NCBI GenBank assembly: GCA_017545185.1
Contig: JAFWQJ010000027.1
Span: 1 to 47,565 of the forward strand
DNA: 47,565 nucleotides
Source: Oscillospiraceae bacterium
GTDB taxonomy: Bacteria > Bacillota > Clostridia > Oscillospirales > Ruminococcaceae
Direction: 5' to 3'
Numbering within the stretch: position 1 is the first letter of the stretch; every line of letters begins with the position of its first letter. The notes under the pieces are model-generated. The model did not search any database, was not told the origin of the DNA, and saw nothing but the letters and a program-made list of their open reading frames with translations. The position numbers and the translations under genes were made by a program. Below are positions 1-8,188 of the stretch, piece by piece.

Positions 1-1
1 A

Positions 2-88
2 TGGGTGTGGATCATGACAGGCATCGGCGGCGCGATTCTGTTGCTTTCTGCGATACTGATCTTCCGTAGAAAGCGAGGCGCATCATGA
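2..88 (+). CDS. C-terminal end of a membrane protein (partial)
   Basis: The frame is open from the left edge and ends in TGA at 86-88. The visible 28 residues are one hydrophobic membrane segment followed by a basic tail (FRRKRGAS), the typical end of an integral membrane protein with its C-terminus in the cytoplasm. The stop overlaps the start of the next gene as ATGA, so the two are translationally coupled and belong to one operon. Function cannot be told from this fragment. Confidence 0.6.
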   Translation, partial: WVWIMTGIGGAILLLSAILIFRRKRGAS

Positions 89-798
89 AGCTGATTCGGC
101 TCTGGCGGCAGTATGACAGCTTCAAAGCGGCGGTTCTGCTTATTGCCACAGGGCTGCTTTTGATCGGTTACTGCATTCGTGCCGCAGCAGCCTATGCAAT
201 CATTCTGCGCGCACCGGCAGAGTATGTCTGCACCGCGCCAGCCGGAATCGAACAGGTAATTCCGCAGCTTGCGAATGCAGACGGTGTTTGTGCATACAGC
301 CGGCAAAAGAAGGCATATCTTGCGCAGGAGAATCAGACGAGTTCTGTTGTCATGCTATCTGCGGGATATTTGGCAGACTGCTATGAACTGGAAGGAGATG
401 TACACACGGTTTGGATGAATGCTGAGGCATTCACAGCATGGGGGGATGCTGCATCACAAAGCGCTGCTGTTTTTCACGGAACGCTTGACGGAAAACCGTT
501 TTCTGCTCAGCTGATCTGTACGGAGAATCTGCCGCAGGGCGAACCGTATGCCGTACTGGCTGCCAGTGCTTCAGAGCTGCACGATGCAGACACGCTTCGT
601 ATCTGCGCCGCGGACAGGGATACATTTGCACCAGACAGCCTCGGCTTAACGGTTATCAATCCCGAACAGCAATGCGCCGCCGATTACGAGCAGCAGTTGG
701 TGCTGCTGCGGATTCGGTTCGGTGCGCTTTCGGCAATTCTGGCTCTGATCGGCGCAGCGGCGTTCTTTCGTGTATACCATTTTGCAGTAAAACAATAG
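85..798 (+). CDS. Two-TM protein with extracytoplasmic domain, unknown function
   Basis: A protein of 237 residues with a membrane segment near the N-terminus (about 15-40), an extracellular domain of about 165 residues, and a second membrane segment near the C-terminus (about 210-232). This topology resembles part of an FtsX/MacB-type permease or an accessory subunit of such a transporter, but no motif proves it. Its start overlaps the preceding membrane protein gene by ATGA, so the two products probably act together in the membrane. No terminator is obvious after the stop. I do not recognise the family. Confidence 0.75.
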   Translation: MKLIRLWRQYDSFKAAVLLIATGLLLIGYCIRAAAAYAIILRAPAEYVCTAPAGIEQVIPQLANADGVCAYSRQKKAYLAQENQTSSVVMLSAGYLADCYELEGDVHTVWMNAEAFTAWGDAASQSAAVFHGTLDGKPFSAQLICTENLPQGEPYAVLAASASELHDADTLRICAADRDTFAPDSLGLTVINPEQQCAADYEQQLVLLRIRFGALSAILALIGAAAFFRVYHFAVKQ

Positions 799-1258
799 CA
801 AATGCATATCAATCGTTACGGCGTTACAACCTGATAAGTTCAGTATTCCGGCTGTATTTATGCAATATTCATATGAGTGATAAAGAGTTTTTGTCCATTT
901 TTATTCATTCGCTCATATATTGACCATCTAATTTCTCATCAACAATATACTTGTTAAACACCACGCCCGCCAAGAAGTTCTTGACTGGCGCTGTGCGATA
1001 TATTCGCTTGTCTTATTCTAATTTGGACAACTTATGGTCAACTGGATTGCGAAAAAGTACACTGGATTACACCGGGCATAATTGCCATAATGCGCGGTAT
1101 TGTGCAATTCTGTGTGCTTTTCTATGGAATATGCAGCGCAGCAAAACAGTGACTTTTTAATAACATATTATCGTGTGAATTTCAATGGGAGAGCAGCAAA
1201 AAGTTTTTGCTTCGCTGTATGGGAGATAAAATGCAGGCGGGGGCTGCCCCGCTAGAGA
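799..1258. other. Gene-poor intergenic stretch
   Basis: There is no reading frame with a plausible ribosome binding site here. The sequence is more AT-rich than its surroundings. It holds three small inverted repeats: GCCAAGAAGTTCTTGACTGGC around 968-988, the palindrome GCAAAAAGTTTTTGC at 1196-1210, and a GCGGGG/CCCCGC hairpin at 1237-1252. No tRNA or rRNA signature was seen. It may be decayed sequence between two operons. Confidence 0.5.
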
Positions 1259-1291
1259 AAAAGGGATGAGTGCTGCGGCTCATCCCTTTCG
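1257..1291 (-). terminator. Intrinsic terminator of the zinc-ribbon gene
   Basis: Perfect 11-bp stem (AAAGGGATGAG at 1260-1270 and CTCATCCCTTT at 1279-1289) with an 8-nt loop. On the minus strand it is followed by a short T-rich run. It lies just downstream of the zinc-ribbon gene ending at 1309. Confidence 0.8.
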
Positions 1292-1308
1292 GCTATGCAA
1301 AGCATTCG

Positions 1309-2046
1309 TCATTTCAGCAGAGGCGCACCGCATTTTTTGCAGCGGTCAGCCTCCACAGGGTTTTCCTTCTGACAGACAACGCAGTAAAGACACGGCGCCG
1401 AGGATTTCTCATACCGCTCATAGGGAAACGCGAACTGCGGATGAAACCGGAACCGGTCCCCGATATTCAGATAATTCCATGCAAAGGCTCTGCTGCGGTC
1501 GGTCTCGACGATCGTTTTCTTCCTGCCGTCCGTGGTCTGTACGACGGTCGTGAACTCCGTAAAGGTGTCGTTCCGGTCGGAATTATGCGTCCGGACACGG
1601 CTGCGCTTATCGGTGACAACAGCCTCATAGGGCTTTTTCGCCGCTGCGGAGAGCTTACTGATAACAGCAAAAACAAGAAATACGGCAGAAACGACCGCGC
1701 CGGTCCTGACCGCCTGTGCAAGCGGCATCCTGTCACTGACAAGGCTGTAAATGACAAAGCCGATCAGCGGCAGCGGAATCACAAAGAACGACAGCACCGC
1801 GCCTGCCTTCCGGTTTTTCTTCAGCGCGTTCAGGATCTCCGGGTCATTGCAGCGCTCCGAAAAGCCCGGTGCCGGAATCCCGTTCCGCACCGCACCGCTG
1901 CCTGCATAAAAGCGGGATGCATCAAAAGCCGGAGTGGGCTCCGGCGGAACAGTCCCCGCAGTCTGTGCGGCAAGATTCGCACCGCAATACTCGCAGAATT
2001 TCTGCTGCGCACCGGCCTGTGCGCCGCAGCTCGGACAATTGCGCAT
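1309..2046 (-). CDS. Double zinc-ribbon membrane protein
   Basis: The product of 245 residues has an N-terminal zinc ribbon (CPSCGA...CEYCGAN, about residues 4-24), two membrane segments (about 81-104 and 112-132) and a C-terminal zinc ribbon (CVVCQ...CKKCGAP, about 222-242). The ATG at 2046 is chosen because the zinc ribbon begins directly after it and GGAGGGAGGG lies a few bases upstream; a longer frame to 2082 has no comparable site. It lies 38 bp after another zinc-ribbon membrane protein and probably shares its transcript. Such zinc-ribbon/TM proteins are common in Firmicutes and mostly uncharacterised; the exact role is unknown. Confidence 0.8.
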   Translation of the reverse strand: MRNCPSCGAQAGAQQKFCEYCGANLAAQTAGTVPPEPTPAFDASRFYAGSGAVRNGIPAPGFSERCNDPEILNALKKNRKAGAVLSFFVIPLPLIGFVIYSLVSDRMPLAQAVRTGAVVSAVFLVFAVISKLSAAAKKPYEAVVTDKRSRVRTHNSDRNDTFTEFTTVVQTTDGRKKTIVETDRSRAFAWNYLNIGDRFRFHPQFAFPYERYEKSSAPCLYCVVCQKENPVEADRCKKCGAPLLK

Positions 2047-2084
2047 ATTCTTCGCCCTCCCTCCGTTTGAGTCCGTGCACACAA

Positions 2085-3047
2085 CTACGGCCTGACCATT
2101 GCAATATATGCATTCGAGCCGTTCTGCAGCGTCATGGAGCCGACCGCATACTGCTTCCCGTCTCCGTTCCAGAAGTTGTCGATACTGATCAGCGCGGGGC
2201 CGTTCGCGGAAATGCCGGTATTCGTAACAGCGCCGCTGAAATCAGTGTCCTCCATGTCCTCCTCGTTCGTGATCTCGGAAAAATCCGGTGCCAGAAGATA
2301 CCAGTCGATCGTGAGCTGCACGAGATTGCTGTCATCCACTGAGATATAGATATTATCCAGCTCGCGGGTGAAATACCCGTCCGGATCGTCCGGATTATAG
2401 ATGATCATGGCCTTCCAGCCGCCGGTATAGCCCTGCACATCCGAAATCATGTCCGCACCCTCCGGCGTCTGCCTGATGAAGCCGAACTGACCGATGCACC
2501 ATTCAAACTCCTGCATGGTCGGGCGTTCATTCGTCGAGTACATCCACGGATTGTTTCCGCCGATCAGCTCCTGCGGATAATCCGGCGTGCTCTCCGGCAC
2601 GGCCGCATCATTCTGCGGAATCGGCTCCGTCTCCGCGGAAGGCGCCGTACTGCTGCCGTCCGGCTGCGAAGGTGCCGTACTGCTGCTGTCCGGCTGCGAA
2701 GGCGCCGCCGTGCTTTCCGCGGTCAGAACTTCGCTGTTCCCGCCGTCACGCTGCAGCAGATAACCGGGCTTGACAAACAGCAGGATTATGCCGATCAGCA
2801 CAAGGAGCGACAACAGCACGATAATGACGATCAGCAGGCCGTTATGCGAGCCGGACTGCTGCTGCGGGGCGGCATACACCGGCGCGGGATTCTGCCGGAA
2901 ATTCGGATTCTGATACGGCTGCTGCGGGTATCGCGGCTGCGGGTTCGGCTGCTGCGGCTGCCCGGATGCTTTCTGAGCAGCTTCTCCGCAGTTTGAGCAG
3001 AAAGAAGCACCGTCACGGATCGGCTGTCCGCAGTTTCGGCAGAACAT
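2085..3047 (-). CDS. Zinc-ribbon, single-TM protein with extracellular domain
   Basis: The 320-residue product starts with a four-Cys zinc ribbon (CRNCGQ...CSNCGE, residues 3-21). A Gln/Pro-rich cytoplasmic linker (about 28-66) and one strong membrane helix (about 70-93) follow. Then comes a low-complexity Ser/Thr/Pro segment with repeats of STAPSQPD (about 112-140), and a globular extracellular domain of about 165 residues. The start has AGGAGG about 8 bases upstream and a strong promoter further up. The build suggests a membrane sensor or scaffold with an intracellular zinc ribbon and a secreted domain. I do not recognise the C-terminal domain. Confidence 0.8.
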   Translation of the reverse strand: MFCRNCGQPIRDGASFCSNCGEAAQKASGQPQQPNPQPRYPQQPYQNPNFRQNPAPVYAAPQQQSGSHNGLLIVIIVLLSLLVLIGIILLFVKPGYLLQRDGGNSEVLTAESTAAPSQPDSSSTAPSQPDGSSTAPSAETEPIPQNDAAVPESTPDYPQELIGGNNPWMYSTNERPTMQEFEWCIGQFGFIRQTPEGADMISDVQGYTGGWKAMIIYNPDDPDGYFTRELDNIYISVDDSNLVQLTIDWYLLAPDFSEITNEEDMEDTDFSGAVTNTGISANGPALISIDNFWNGDGKQYAVGSMTLQNGSNAYIAMVRP

Positions 3048-3118
3048 AAAATCGCCTCCTGTTCATGTTCGGTTTCCCGTCGGTTTTCATACAGAGAATG
3101 ATATGATTTCTTTTTTTC

Positions 3119-3147
3119 ATTATAGCATATCAAAATGAAAAAGTCAA
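3119..3147 (-). promoter_or_regulatory. Sigma-A promoter of the zinc-ribbon pair
   Basis: On the minus strand TTGACT (3147-3142) and TATAAT (3124-3119) are separated by 17 bases. This precedes the gene starting at 3047 by about 70 bases. Confidence 0.8.
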
Positions 3148-3211
3148 TCAGAAAGCAACGGGCATTTGCCATACAATTCCGGAAAAATGTATGGATTTCA
3201 TTGAAAAAATA

Positions 3212-3240
3212 TTGACAGAAGCAAAAATATCTGTTAAAAT
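3212..3240 (+). promoter_or_regulatory. Sigma-A promoter of the small lipoprotein gene
   Basis: TTGACA (3212-3217) and TAAAAT (3235-3240) with a 17-base spacer lie about 130 bases upstream of the ATG at 3370. The promoter is divergent from the zinc-ribbon promoter at 3119-3147. The two together explain the 320-base gap between the genes. Confidence 0.8.
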
Positions 3241-3369
3241 ATAACCATATTCCAAGTGATTCTTCCGCAAAGTGCTGTCCGTGCATTTGCGTTCAGCGTT
3301 TTAACAAGATGCAGCAGGCAGCGGTTTCGTGCTGCACGGTCACAGATTCATCAGAACGGAGCTGATCTT

Positions 3370-3876
3370 ATGAAGCATATCCTGAAGCACTGCCGCCTGC
3401 CGGTCTGCGCGGCATGGATCCTCTGCACAGGCTGCGGGATCGGCAATCCCAATCCCGGCAATATGCCATACGAACCGGATACCCCGGCGCCCGCCGCGCA
3501 TGACGGCGTGTTCGTCTCCGAGCACGGCAGTATGCGGTTCAGCGGCGACGGGACCGGCGTCGAGCTTGATTATGACGCGGAGCTAGCCCGTCTGACGGGG
3601 CTGCCGGAGGGCACGCAGACGGGAAGCTATGTCTTTCTCAGCGGCGATCTCCCGCCGCACGGCAGTATGCCTGTCCGGTATGATACCGCGCACGAGCTGC
3701 AGATCGACGCCGGCGAAGCATCGGCCGTCATTGAACTGGGGATCGCAGCAGAGGACGGCAGGAGCGCACAGGCCGGCGTGAACACGGTCACCCCGGACCG
3801 GATCCCGATGCTGTTTCACGAGGACGGCAGATTCTTTGATGTGACGTTTCTCAGGGAAACATCCGAAACCGAATAA
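3370..3876 (+). CDS. Small lipoprotein of unknown function
   Basis: The 168-residue product begins with a basic N-terminus and a hydrophobic stretch ending in ILCTGCGIG, a lipobox-like site where Cys would be lipidated. The mature part is acidic and beta-rich with no recognised motif. The frame is open further upstream, but the ATG at 3370 has GGAG upstream and places the signal peptide correctly. It is transcribed on its own from the promoter at 3212-3240 and ends convergent to the corrinoid uptake operon, sharing a hairpin with it. Confidence 0.75.
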   Translation: MKHILKHCRLPVCAAWILCTGCGIGNPNPGNMPYEPDTPAPAAHDGVFVSEHGSMRFSGDGTGVELDYDAELARLTGLPEGTQTGSYVFLSGDLPPHGSMPVRYDTAHELQIDAGEASAVIELGIAAEDGRSAQAGVNTVTPDRIPMLFHEDGRFFDVTFLRETSETE

Positions 3877-3880
3877 ACAG

Positions 3881-3914
3881 CGAAGGCGCCGGCCGTCAGA
3901 GGTCAGCGCCTTCG
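3881..3914 (+). terminator. Terminator between convergent genes
   Basis: The arms CGAAGGCGC (3881-3889) and GCGCCTTCG (3906-3914) form a stem followed by TTTTCG on the plus strand. It ends the lipoprotein transcript and overlaps the last codons of the ABC ATPase gene on the other strand. On the minus strand it is followed only by the weaker CTGTTTATT, so it may act in both directions. Confidence 0.7.
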
Positions 3915-5020
3915 TTTTCGCAGCAGCGCGGAGACGGGAAATGCACAGACGCATATTCCTTCAGCCGCAGATTGCCTTTGTTCATCTCACCGAAATACTC
4001 CGTACAGCAGATCACTTCTCTGCATCGCTGCATAACGGACATTGCCCTGCTGACAGCATCCTCACTGACCGGCTCAAACGCTTTTTCCGGAATGACAACA
4101 GATGCAAGCGCCTTTGCAGCAGGATATTCCACATCATTTTCATGCAGCACGCCTGCCGCGAACGGAATACCCATGCGGTGCAGCCTGCGGTATACGGGGA
4201 TCCCTGCACCGCCGCCGCCGATCACGAAAACTTCAGGATCGCCCTGCGCCGCAGCAGGCTCCGCCGCACCGAACCGCGGATCGTATGTGCCGTTTTCGAT
4301 CTCATACAGCGATGCGATGTAATCACCGGAAAAGATCTCCTCCGGCGTACCGATGCGCTCCGCTTTGCCGCTGCGGATACAGATGACCGTATCCGAAAAC
4401 TTCTGCGCAAGGTCAAGCTCATGCAGCGACTGGATCACCGCGATCTGCCGCTCCTTCGCAAGCTGCCGGAGCAGCGAGAGAATTTGCAGCTTATGCCCGA
4501 TATCGAGAAACGAGGTCGGCTCGTCAAGCAGCATGATCTTCGGCTGCTGCGCGATCGCGCGGGCAAGCATCACGCACTGACGCTGCCCGTCGCTGATCTG
4601 CCGGAAATCGGTATCATACAGATGCGCCGCACCGACCAGCTCCATTGCCTCATGCACGATGCGCTTATCCTCCGCACTTAAAATGCCGAGCGTTCCGGTG
4701 TACGGATATCTGCCGGTTTCAGCCACATCGCCGCAGGTCATGCGCTCTGCGGTGATTTTTTGCGTCAGCAGGACGGAAATCCGCCTTGCAACGTCCTTTT
4801 CGTGCAGCGTGCTGAGATCGTCACCGCACAGCGCGACCGTTCCGGACAGGACCGGAAGCTGTGCTGCGATCGTTTTCAGCACGGTCGATTTGCCCGCGCC
4901 GTTCGGGCCGATCAGCGTGCAGATCTTACCGGCGGAAACGGAAAATGTCAGGCCGTCAACGATCACCCTGCGGCTGTATCCGGCGGAGAGTGCATTCGTT
5001 TGCAGAACTGCGTCACTCAT
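3896..5020 (-). CDS. btuD: Corrinoid/metal-chelate ABC importer ATPase with extra C-terminal domain
   Basis: FecE/BtuD-type ATPase of 374 residues that powers import through the permease encoded just upstream. Visible motifs are Walker A GPNGAGKS (about 38-45), the signature region SDGQRQC (about 143-149) and Walker B IMLLDEPTS (about 166-174). The usual domain ends near residue 255. About 110 further residues begin with VFVIGGGGAG, a Rossmann-like glycine-rich strand, and are not part of a standard BtuD. The start overlaps the permease stop by four bases. Corrinoid as substrate is inferred from the cobalamin riboswitch upstream of the operon; heme or a ferric chelate remain possible. Confidence 0.85.
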   Translation of the reverse strand: MSDAVLQTNALSAGYSRRVIVDGLTFSVSAGKICTLIGPNGAGKSTVLKTIAAQLPVLSGTVALCGDDLSTLHEKDVARRISVLLTQKITAERMTCGDVAETGRYPYTGTLGILSAEDKRIVHEAMELVGAAHLYDTDFRQISDGQRQCVMLARAIAQQPKIMLLDEPTSFLDIGHKLQILSLLRQLAKERQIAVIQSLHELDLAQKFSDTVICIRSGKAERIGTPEEIFSGDYIASLYEIENGTYDPRFGAAEPAAAQGDPEVFVIGGGGAGIPVYRRLHRMGIPFAAGVLHENDVEYPAAKALASVVIPEKAFEPVSEDAVSRAMSVMQRCREVICCTEYFGEMNKGNLRLKEYASVHFPSPRCCENEGADL

Positions 5021-6042
5021 GAGATACTCCTCTCTTTCGCGCGGTGCAGCATCATGAAAATGACGACCGGCGCGCCGAATACCGCCGTCACCGTGCTGAC
5101 GCTCAGTTCCTGCGGCGCAAACAGCGTCCTTGCGATCAGGTCGCAGCCCATGCAGAACACGCCGCCGCCCAGAAACGCTGCAGGGATCAGGATCAGGGGC
5201 TTTGCCGTCCCGAACAGCCCCTTCATCAGATGCGGCACCGCGATGCCGACAAAGGACACCGGCCCCGCAAATGCCGTCACACAGGCGGAAAGCGCGCTCG
5301 ACAGCAGGATCAGCAGCAGACGGAATACGCGGATATTGACGCCCATGTTTTCCGCATAGCTTTCGCCGAGCTGATACGCGCCGATCGGCTTGGAGAGCAG
5401 AAACGCACCCGCCAGCGATATCAGCACAAGCACCGCCATTGCGCGGATATCCTGCCAGTCCGCGCCGGAAAAGCTGCCCTTCGACCAGTTGTGCAGATTG
5501 ACAATGTTCGCGTCATCGGCAAAGGTCACGGCAAGATCGGTCAGTGCATTGCAGATATAGCCGATCATCACGCCGGCGATCACAAGCTGCGCCATGTTCT
5601 TCACTTTGCCCGAAAACAGCAGCACGGTCAGCATACAGAGCACCGCGCCGACAAATGCAGCGGCGATCATCATGCCGCTGTGCATGACAAAGCCACGCTG
5701 CAAAGCTGCGATCATCAGCAGCGCGACCGTCAGCTTTGCGCCGGACGAAATACCGAGCACAAACGGCCCCGCGATCGGATTGCGGAAGAAGCTCTGCAAT
5801 AAGAAGCCAGAAACTGACAGTCCGCCGCCGAGGATCAGCGCGGAGAGCGTCCGCGGCAGACGGATATCCGTGATGATGCGGAAAGCCGCGGCATCGGTCT
5901 GCTGCCCGGTCAGGATGTCGAATACCGTCCCCGGTGCGATCCGGCTGCTGCCGGACATCAGGCTCAGACAAAAGAGCAGCCCGGCAAGCAGGAGCAATCC
6001 GAGAAAGCAGATCAAAGCGCGCAGGATTCGCCGTTTTTCCAT
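5017..6042 (-). CDS. btuC: FecCD/BtuC-family ABC permease
   Basis: Integral membrane protein of 341 residues with about nine or ten membrane segments, the normal size for a BtuC/FecCD subunit. Family hallmarks are the early DIRLPR stretch with a Gly-rich LGGGLSVSGFLLQ (about 61-85) and the late FVGIAVPHL segment. It would form the translocation channel as a homodimer. It overlaps the ATPase gene by four bases and lies 9 bp after the binding-protein gene, so the three are co-translated. Substrate assignment to corrinoids rests on the B12 riboswitch of the operon. Confidence 0.9.
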   Translation of the reverse strand: MEKRRILRALICFLGLLLLAGLLFCLSLMSGSSRIAPGTVFDILTGQQTDAAAFRIITDIRLPRTLSALILGGGLSVSGFLLQSFFRNPIAGPFVLGISSGAKLTVALLMIAALQRGFVMHSGMMIAAAFVGAVLCMLTVLLFSGKVKNMAQLVIAGVMIGYICNALTDLAVTFADDANIVNLHNWSKGSFSGADWQDIRAMAVLVLISLAGAFLLSKPIGAYQLGESYAENMGVNIRVFRLLLILLSSALSACVTAFAGPVSFVGIAVPHLMKGLFGTAKPLILIPAAFLGGGVFCMGCDLIARTLFAPQELSVSTVTAVFGAPVVIFMMLHRAKERSIS

Positions 6043-6051
6043 AGCCCCTCC

Positions 6052-7179
6052 TCAGTGAATGCGGTGCAGATACGTGAGCTGCTCCGTGTCATCCGCCTGC
6101 CCGGAGAAAATGCGGTTCAGGTCGGTGATCATGTCGGCCGCACCGGTCGTCTGCTGATAGAAATTCTGCTCCGTACACCAGACAGCGTCATTCTGCACGG
6201 CGCGGAAATCCGCGAAAACAGGCGATTTTCCGATCAGCTGCGAAACAGAATCCAGCTGTCCCTCGATCGTGCTGTTATAGATCAGGATATCCGCATCCTT
6301 TGCCGCTGTATAAAAATTCTCCATTTGAATATTCATCGTCGAGAGCGCGTTTTCGTCAATATGCAGGTCGTCCGCGGTGAAGATATAGCGGCCGCCCGCA
6401 AGCCCGATCATCTGTGAAACATAATCGCCCGGCTTGCGGATGTTGACCGCGCCGTTTGCCGTGATGCTGAAAAATGCAGCGGTTTTCCGCTCCGCCTCCG
6501 GGATATCCGGCAGCGTCAGCGCACGGAAACCGGCGGTTTTCTCCGCAAAGCATTCCGCGGCCTCCTCCGCTTTGCCGAGCAGCAGGCCGTAAAGCTTCAT
6601 CCATTCCATGCGGCCGAGCGGGTGCTGCTCATAACTGGAACGCTCGACGATCACCGGAATGCCGAGTGCTTCGATCTGCTCCCTGACCGCCGGGCTGTGC
6701 GAGATCATCGTGTTTTCGATCGCAAGCGAACAGCCGGATTCCGTCAGTGCTTCGTAATCCGGCGCACTGTATTTGCCGATGAAAATGAGGTCGCCGCGCT
6801 GCATCGCGTCCTGCACGGCAGGGAGCGTCCAGCCGCCGGTGTCCGTTGAGTTCAGCGTGACCGCATCCAGCGCGCCGATCGCGTCAAACAGATCCATTGC
6901 CGCCGACGATGCAACGTAAATGTCCCCGTGCGGCTGGCGGATCACCGGCAGCGGATTGCCCTCCGGTTCGGTGCAGCCGTCCGGGACAAAGAGATAATCG
7001 TCCGCGGCAATGTGAATGACCGCGCAGCCGTCCGCGCAGATATCAACCGAAAACTGCGCCGCGTATTCCAGCGGCATCTGTCCGGTGATATCAAAGACGG
7101 CGCTGTCCGCAGGCGTTTGTCCGGCACATCCGGTCAGCAGCAGGACGGCTGCCGTCAGCAGAATCAGCCGCTGCTTCAT
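6052..7179 (-). CDS. btuF: Substrate-binding lipoprotein of the corrinoid/metal-chelate importer
   Basis: A 375-residue lipoprotein with signal peptide and lipobox LLTGC, Cys18 being the lipid site. The mature protein matches the class III periplasmic-binding-protein family: an early GDIYVASSAAMDLFDAIGAL segment, an ENTMISHSP region, and a YEQHPLGRMEWMKLYG stretch typical of the long connecting helix in Fe-siderophore and cobalamin binding proteins. It presents the ligand to the permease encoded 9 bp downstream. Its start overlaps the stop of the preceding lipoprotein gene by four bases. The ligand could be cobalamin, cobinamide or another tetrapyrrole. Confidence 0.85.
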   Translation of the reverse strand: MKQRLILLTAAVLLLTGCAGQTPADSAVFDITGQMPLEYAAQFSVDICADGCAVIHIAADDYLFVPDGCTEPEGNPLPVIRQPHGDIYVASSAAMDLFDAIGALDAVTLNSTDTGGWTLPAVQDAMQRGDLIFIGKYSAPDYEALTESGCSLAIENTMISHSPAVREQIEALGIPVIVERSSYEQHPLGRMEWMKLYGLLLGKAEEAAECFAEKTAGFRALTLPDIPEAERKTAAFFSITANGAVNIRKPGDYVSQMIGLAGGRYIFTADDLHIDENALSTMNIQMENFYTAAKDADILIYNSTIEGQLDSVSQLIGKSPVFADFRAVQNDAVWCTEQNFYQQTTGAADMITDLNRIFSGQADDTEQLTYLHRIH

Positions 7180-8135
7180 TTGATCGACGCCGAATCAAAA
7201 TACAGCGTGTATTCGATCTCGTGCGGCGTACTCATGGCAGTCGTATCTGCTGCGATTTTCAGCTTGCGGTCAAAGGCTGCGACCGGGATCTCAAAGACGG
7301 AGAACTCTGCCGTGTCAGTCGGGAGATATTTCTCGTCACCGATGCGCATATAGTCGTATTTGTTGCTGCTCCAGATGATCTCCGCAGCCGCCTGACCGCC
7401 TTTGACCGTCAGCTTTGCCGGAGACTGCACCGATGCTTTGCCGGAGCCGCCCTCCAGCTGTACTTCAACGGTATATTCACCGTCCGCAAGACCGAGCGTT
7501 TCCGCAGTGACCTTTTCCTGCTCCGGCAGCGCATCCTCCGGGAGCGAATCGGCGCGGAACACGAGCTTCCGGTCATACCAGAGCTGCTTTTTCCGGCTGA
7601 GTGCGGCGCAGTCGATCTCCTGATCGAGCGCCGCAACGGGAAATTCAAAAATGCAGCCGGAATCAAGCACAGTCGGCGCAATATACTGTGATGCATCCGC
7701 GGCTGCGGCCTGTTCTGCCGTACCCGCATAGAGGTATTCGTAGCTGGTGCTGTTGATCCTGATCGCGGCGGTCATTTTGCCGTCCGCGACCGTCAGCTTG
7801 CAGGACGCGATCTTGAACATCGACGAGCTGGAATCGACGGCAATGTCATATTCGCCCGGCTTGACGGATGCCGCGGGAACTGCCTCCATGCCCTCATAGC
7901 CGACGGAATTTGCCGCGATCACATCGTCACCCGATGCAACAGCCAGAGAGGATTCGTCCCCGCTGCTTTCATCGGGGGCAGTCGTTTCGGGGACGGCTTC
8001 CGTTTCCTGTCCGGCTTCCGTTGTGAGCTGTCCGGCCGGTTCGGTATCCGTCGGCTGTGTATCCGGCAGCGTACTGCCGCAGCCGGTCAGCAGGAATGCG
8101 CATAACAATGCAGATACGTAAATTTTCAGTTTCAT
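7176..8135 (-). CDS. Lipoprotein with two tandem beta-rich domains, candidate tetrapyrrole-binding
   Basis: The 319-residue product has a signal peptide with lipobox LLTGC (Cys19) and a Thr/Glu-rich linker to about residue 70. Two related domains follow (about 75-200 and 212-319). Both carry a GEY/DGEY start, a Y-x-Y-(L/M)-x-x-G motif (YEYLYAG and YDYMRIG) and an FPVAALD/IPVAAFD motif. The pattern recalls NEAT-like immunoglobulin-fold heme domains, but that is only a resemblance. It sits between the CbiK lipoprotein gene and the importer genes, so it may capture or relay the ligand at the cell surface. GGGAG lies 8 bases before the ATG. Confidence 0.75.
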   Translation of the reverse strand: MKLKIYVSALLCAFLLTGCGSTLPDTQPTDTEPAGQLTTEAGQETEAVPETTAPDESSGDESSLAVASGDDVIAANSVGYEGMEAVPAASVKPGEYDIAVDSSSSMFKIASCKLTVADGKMTAAIRINSTSYEYLYAGTAEQAAAADASQYIAPTVLDSGCIFEFPVAALDQEIDCAALSRKKQLWYDRKLVFRADSLPEDALPEQEKVTAETLGLADGEYTVEVQLEGGSGKASVQSPAKLTVKGGQAAAEIIWSSNKYDYMRIGDEKYLPTDTAEFSVFEIPVAAFDRKLKIAADTTAMSTPHEIEYTLYFDSASIK

Positions 8136-8158
8136 ATTCTTATCTCCCGATACAGAAA

Positions 8159-8180
8159 CCGGACAGCCGAAACTGTCCGG
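8159..8180 (-). promoter_or_regulatory. Intra-operon hairpin between cbiK and the tandem-domain lipoprotein gene
   Basis: Perfect 8-bp stem (CCGGACAG at 8159-8166, CTGTCCGG at 8173-8180) with a 6-base loop, in the 53-bp gap between two genes of the operon. On the minus strand it is followed by TTTCTGT, a weak U-run. It may be a partial terminator or an RNA-processing/stability element that sets the ratio of CbiK to the downstream proteins. Confidence 0.55.
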
Positions 8181-8188
8181 AATCGTTC

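Noticed and set aside
951-1160. Small frame in the 799-1258 gap
   Set aside because: No ribosome binding site and no recognisable protein features; most likely chance.
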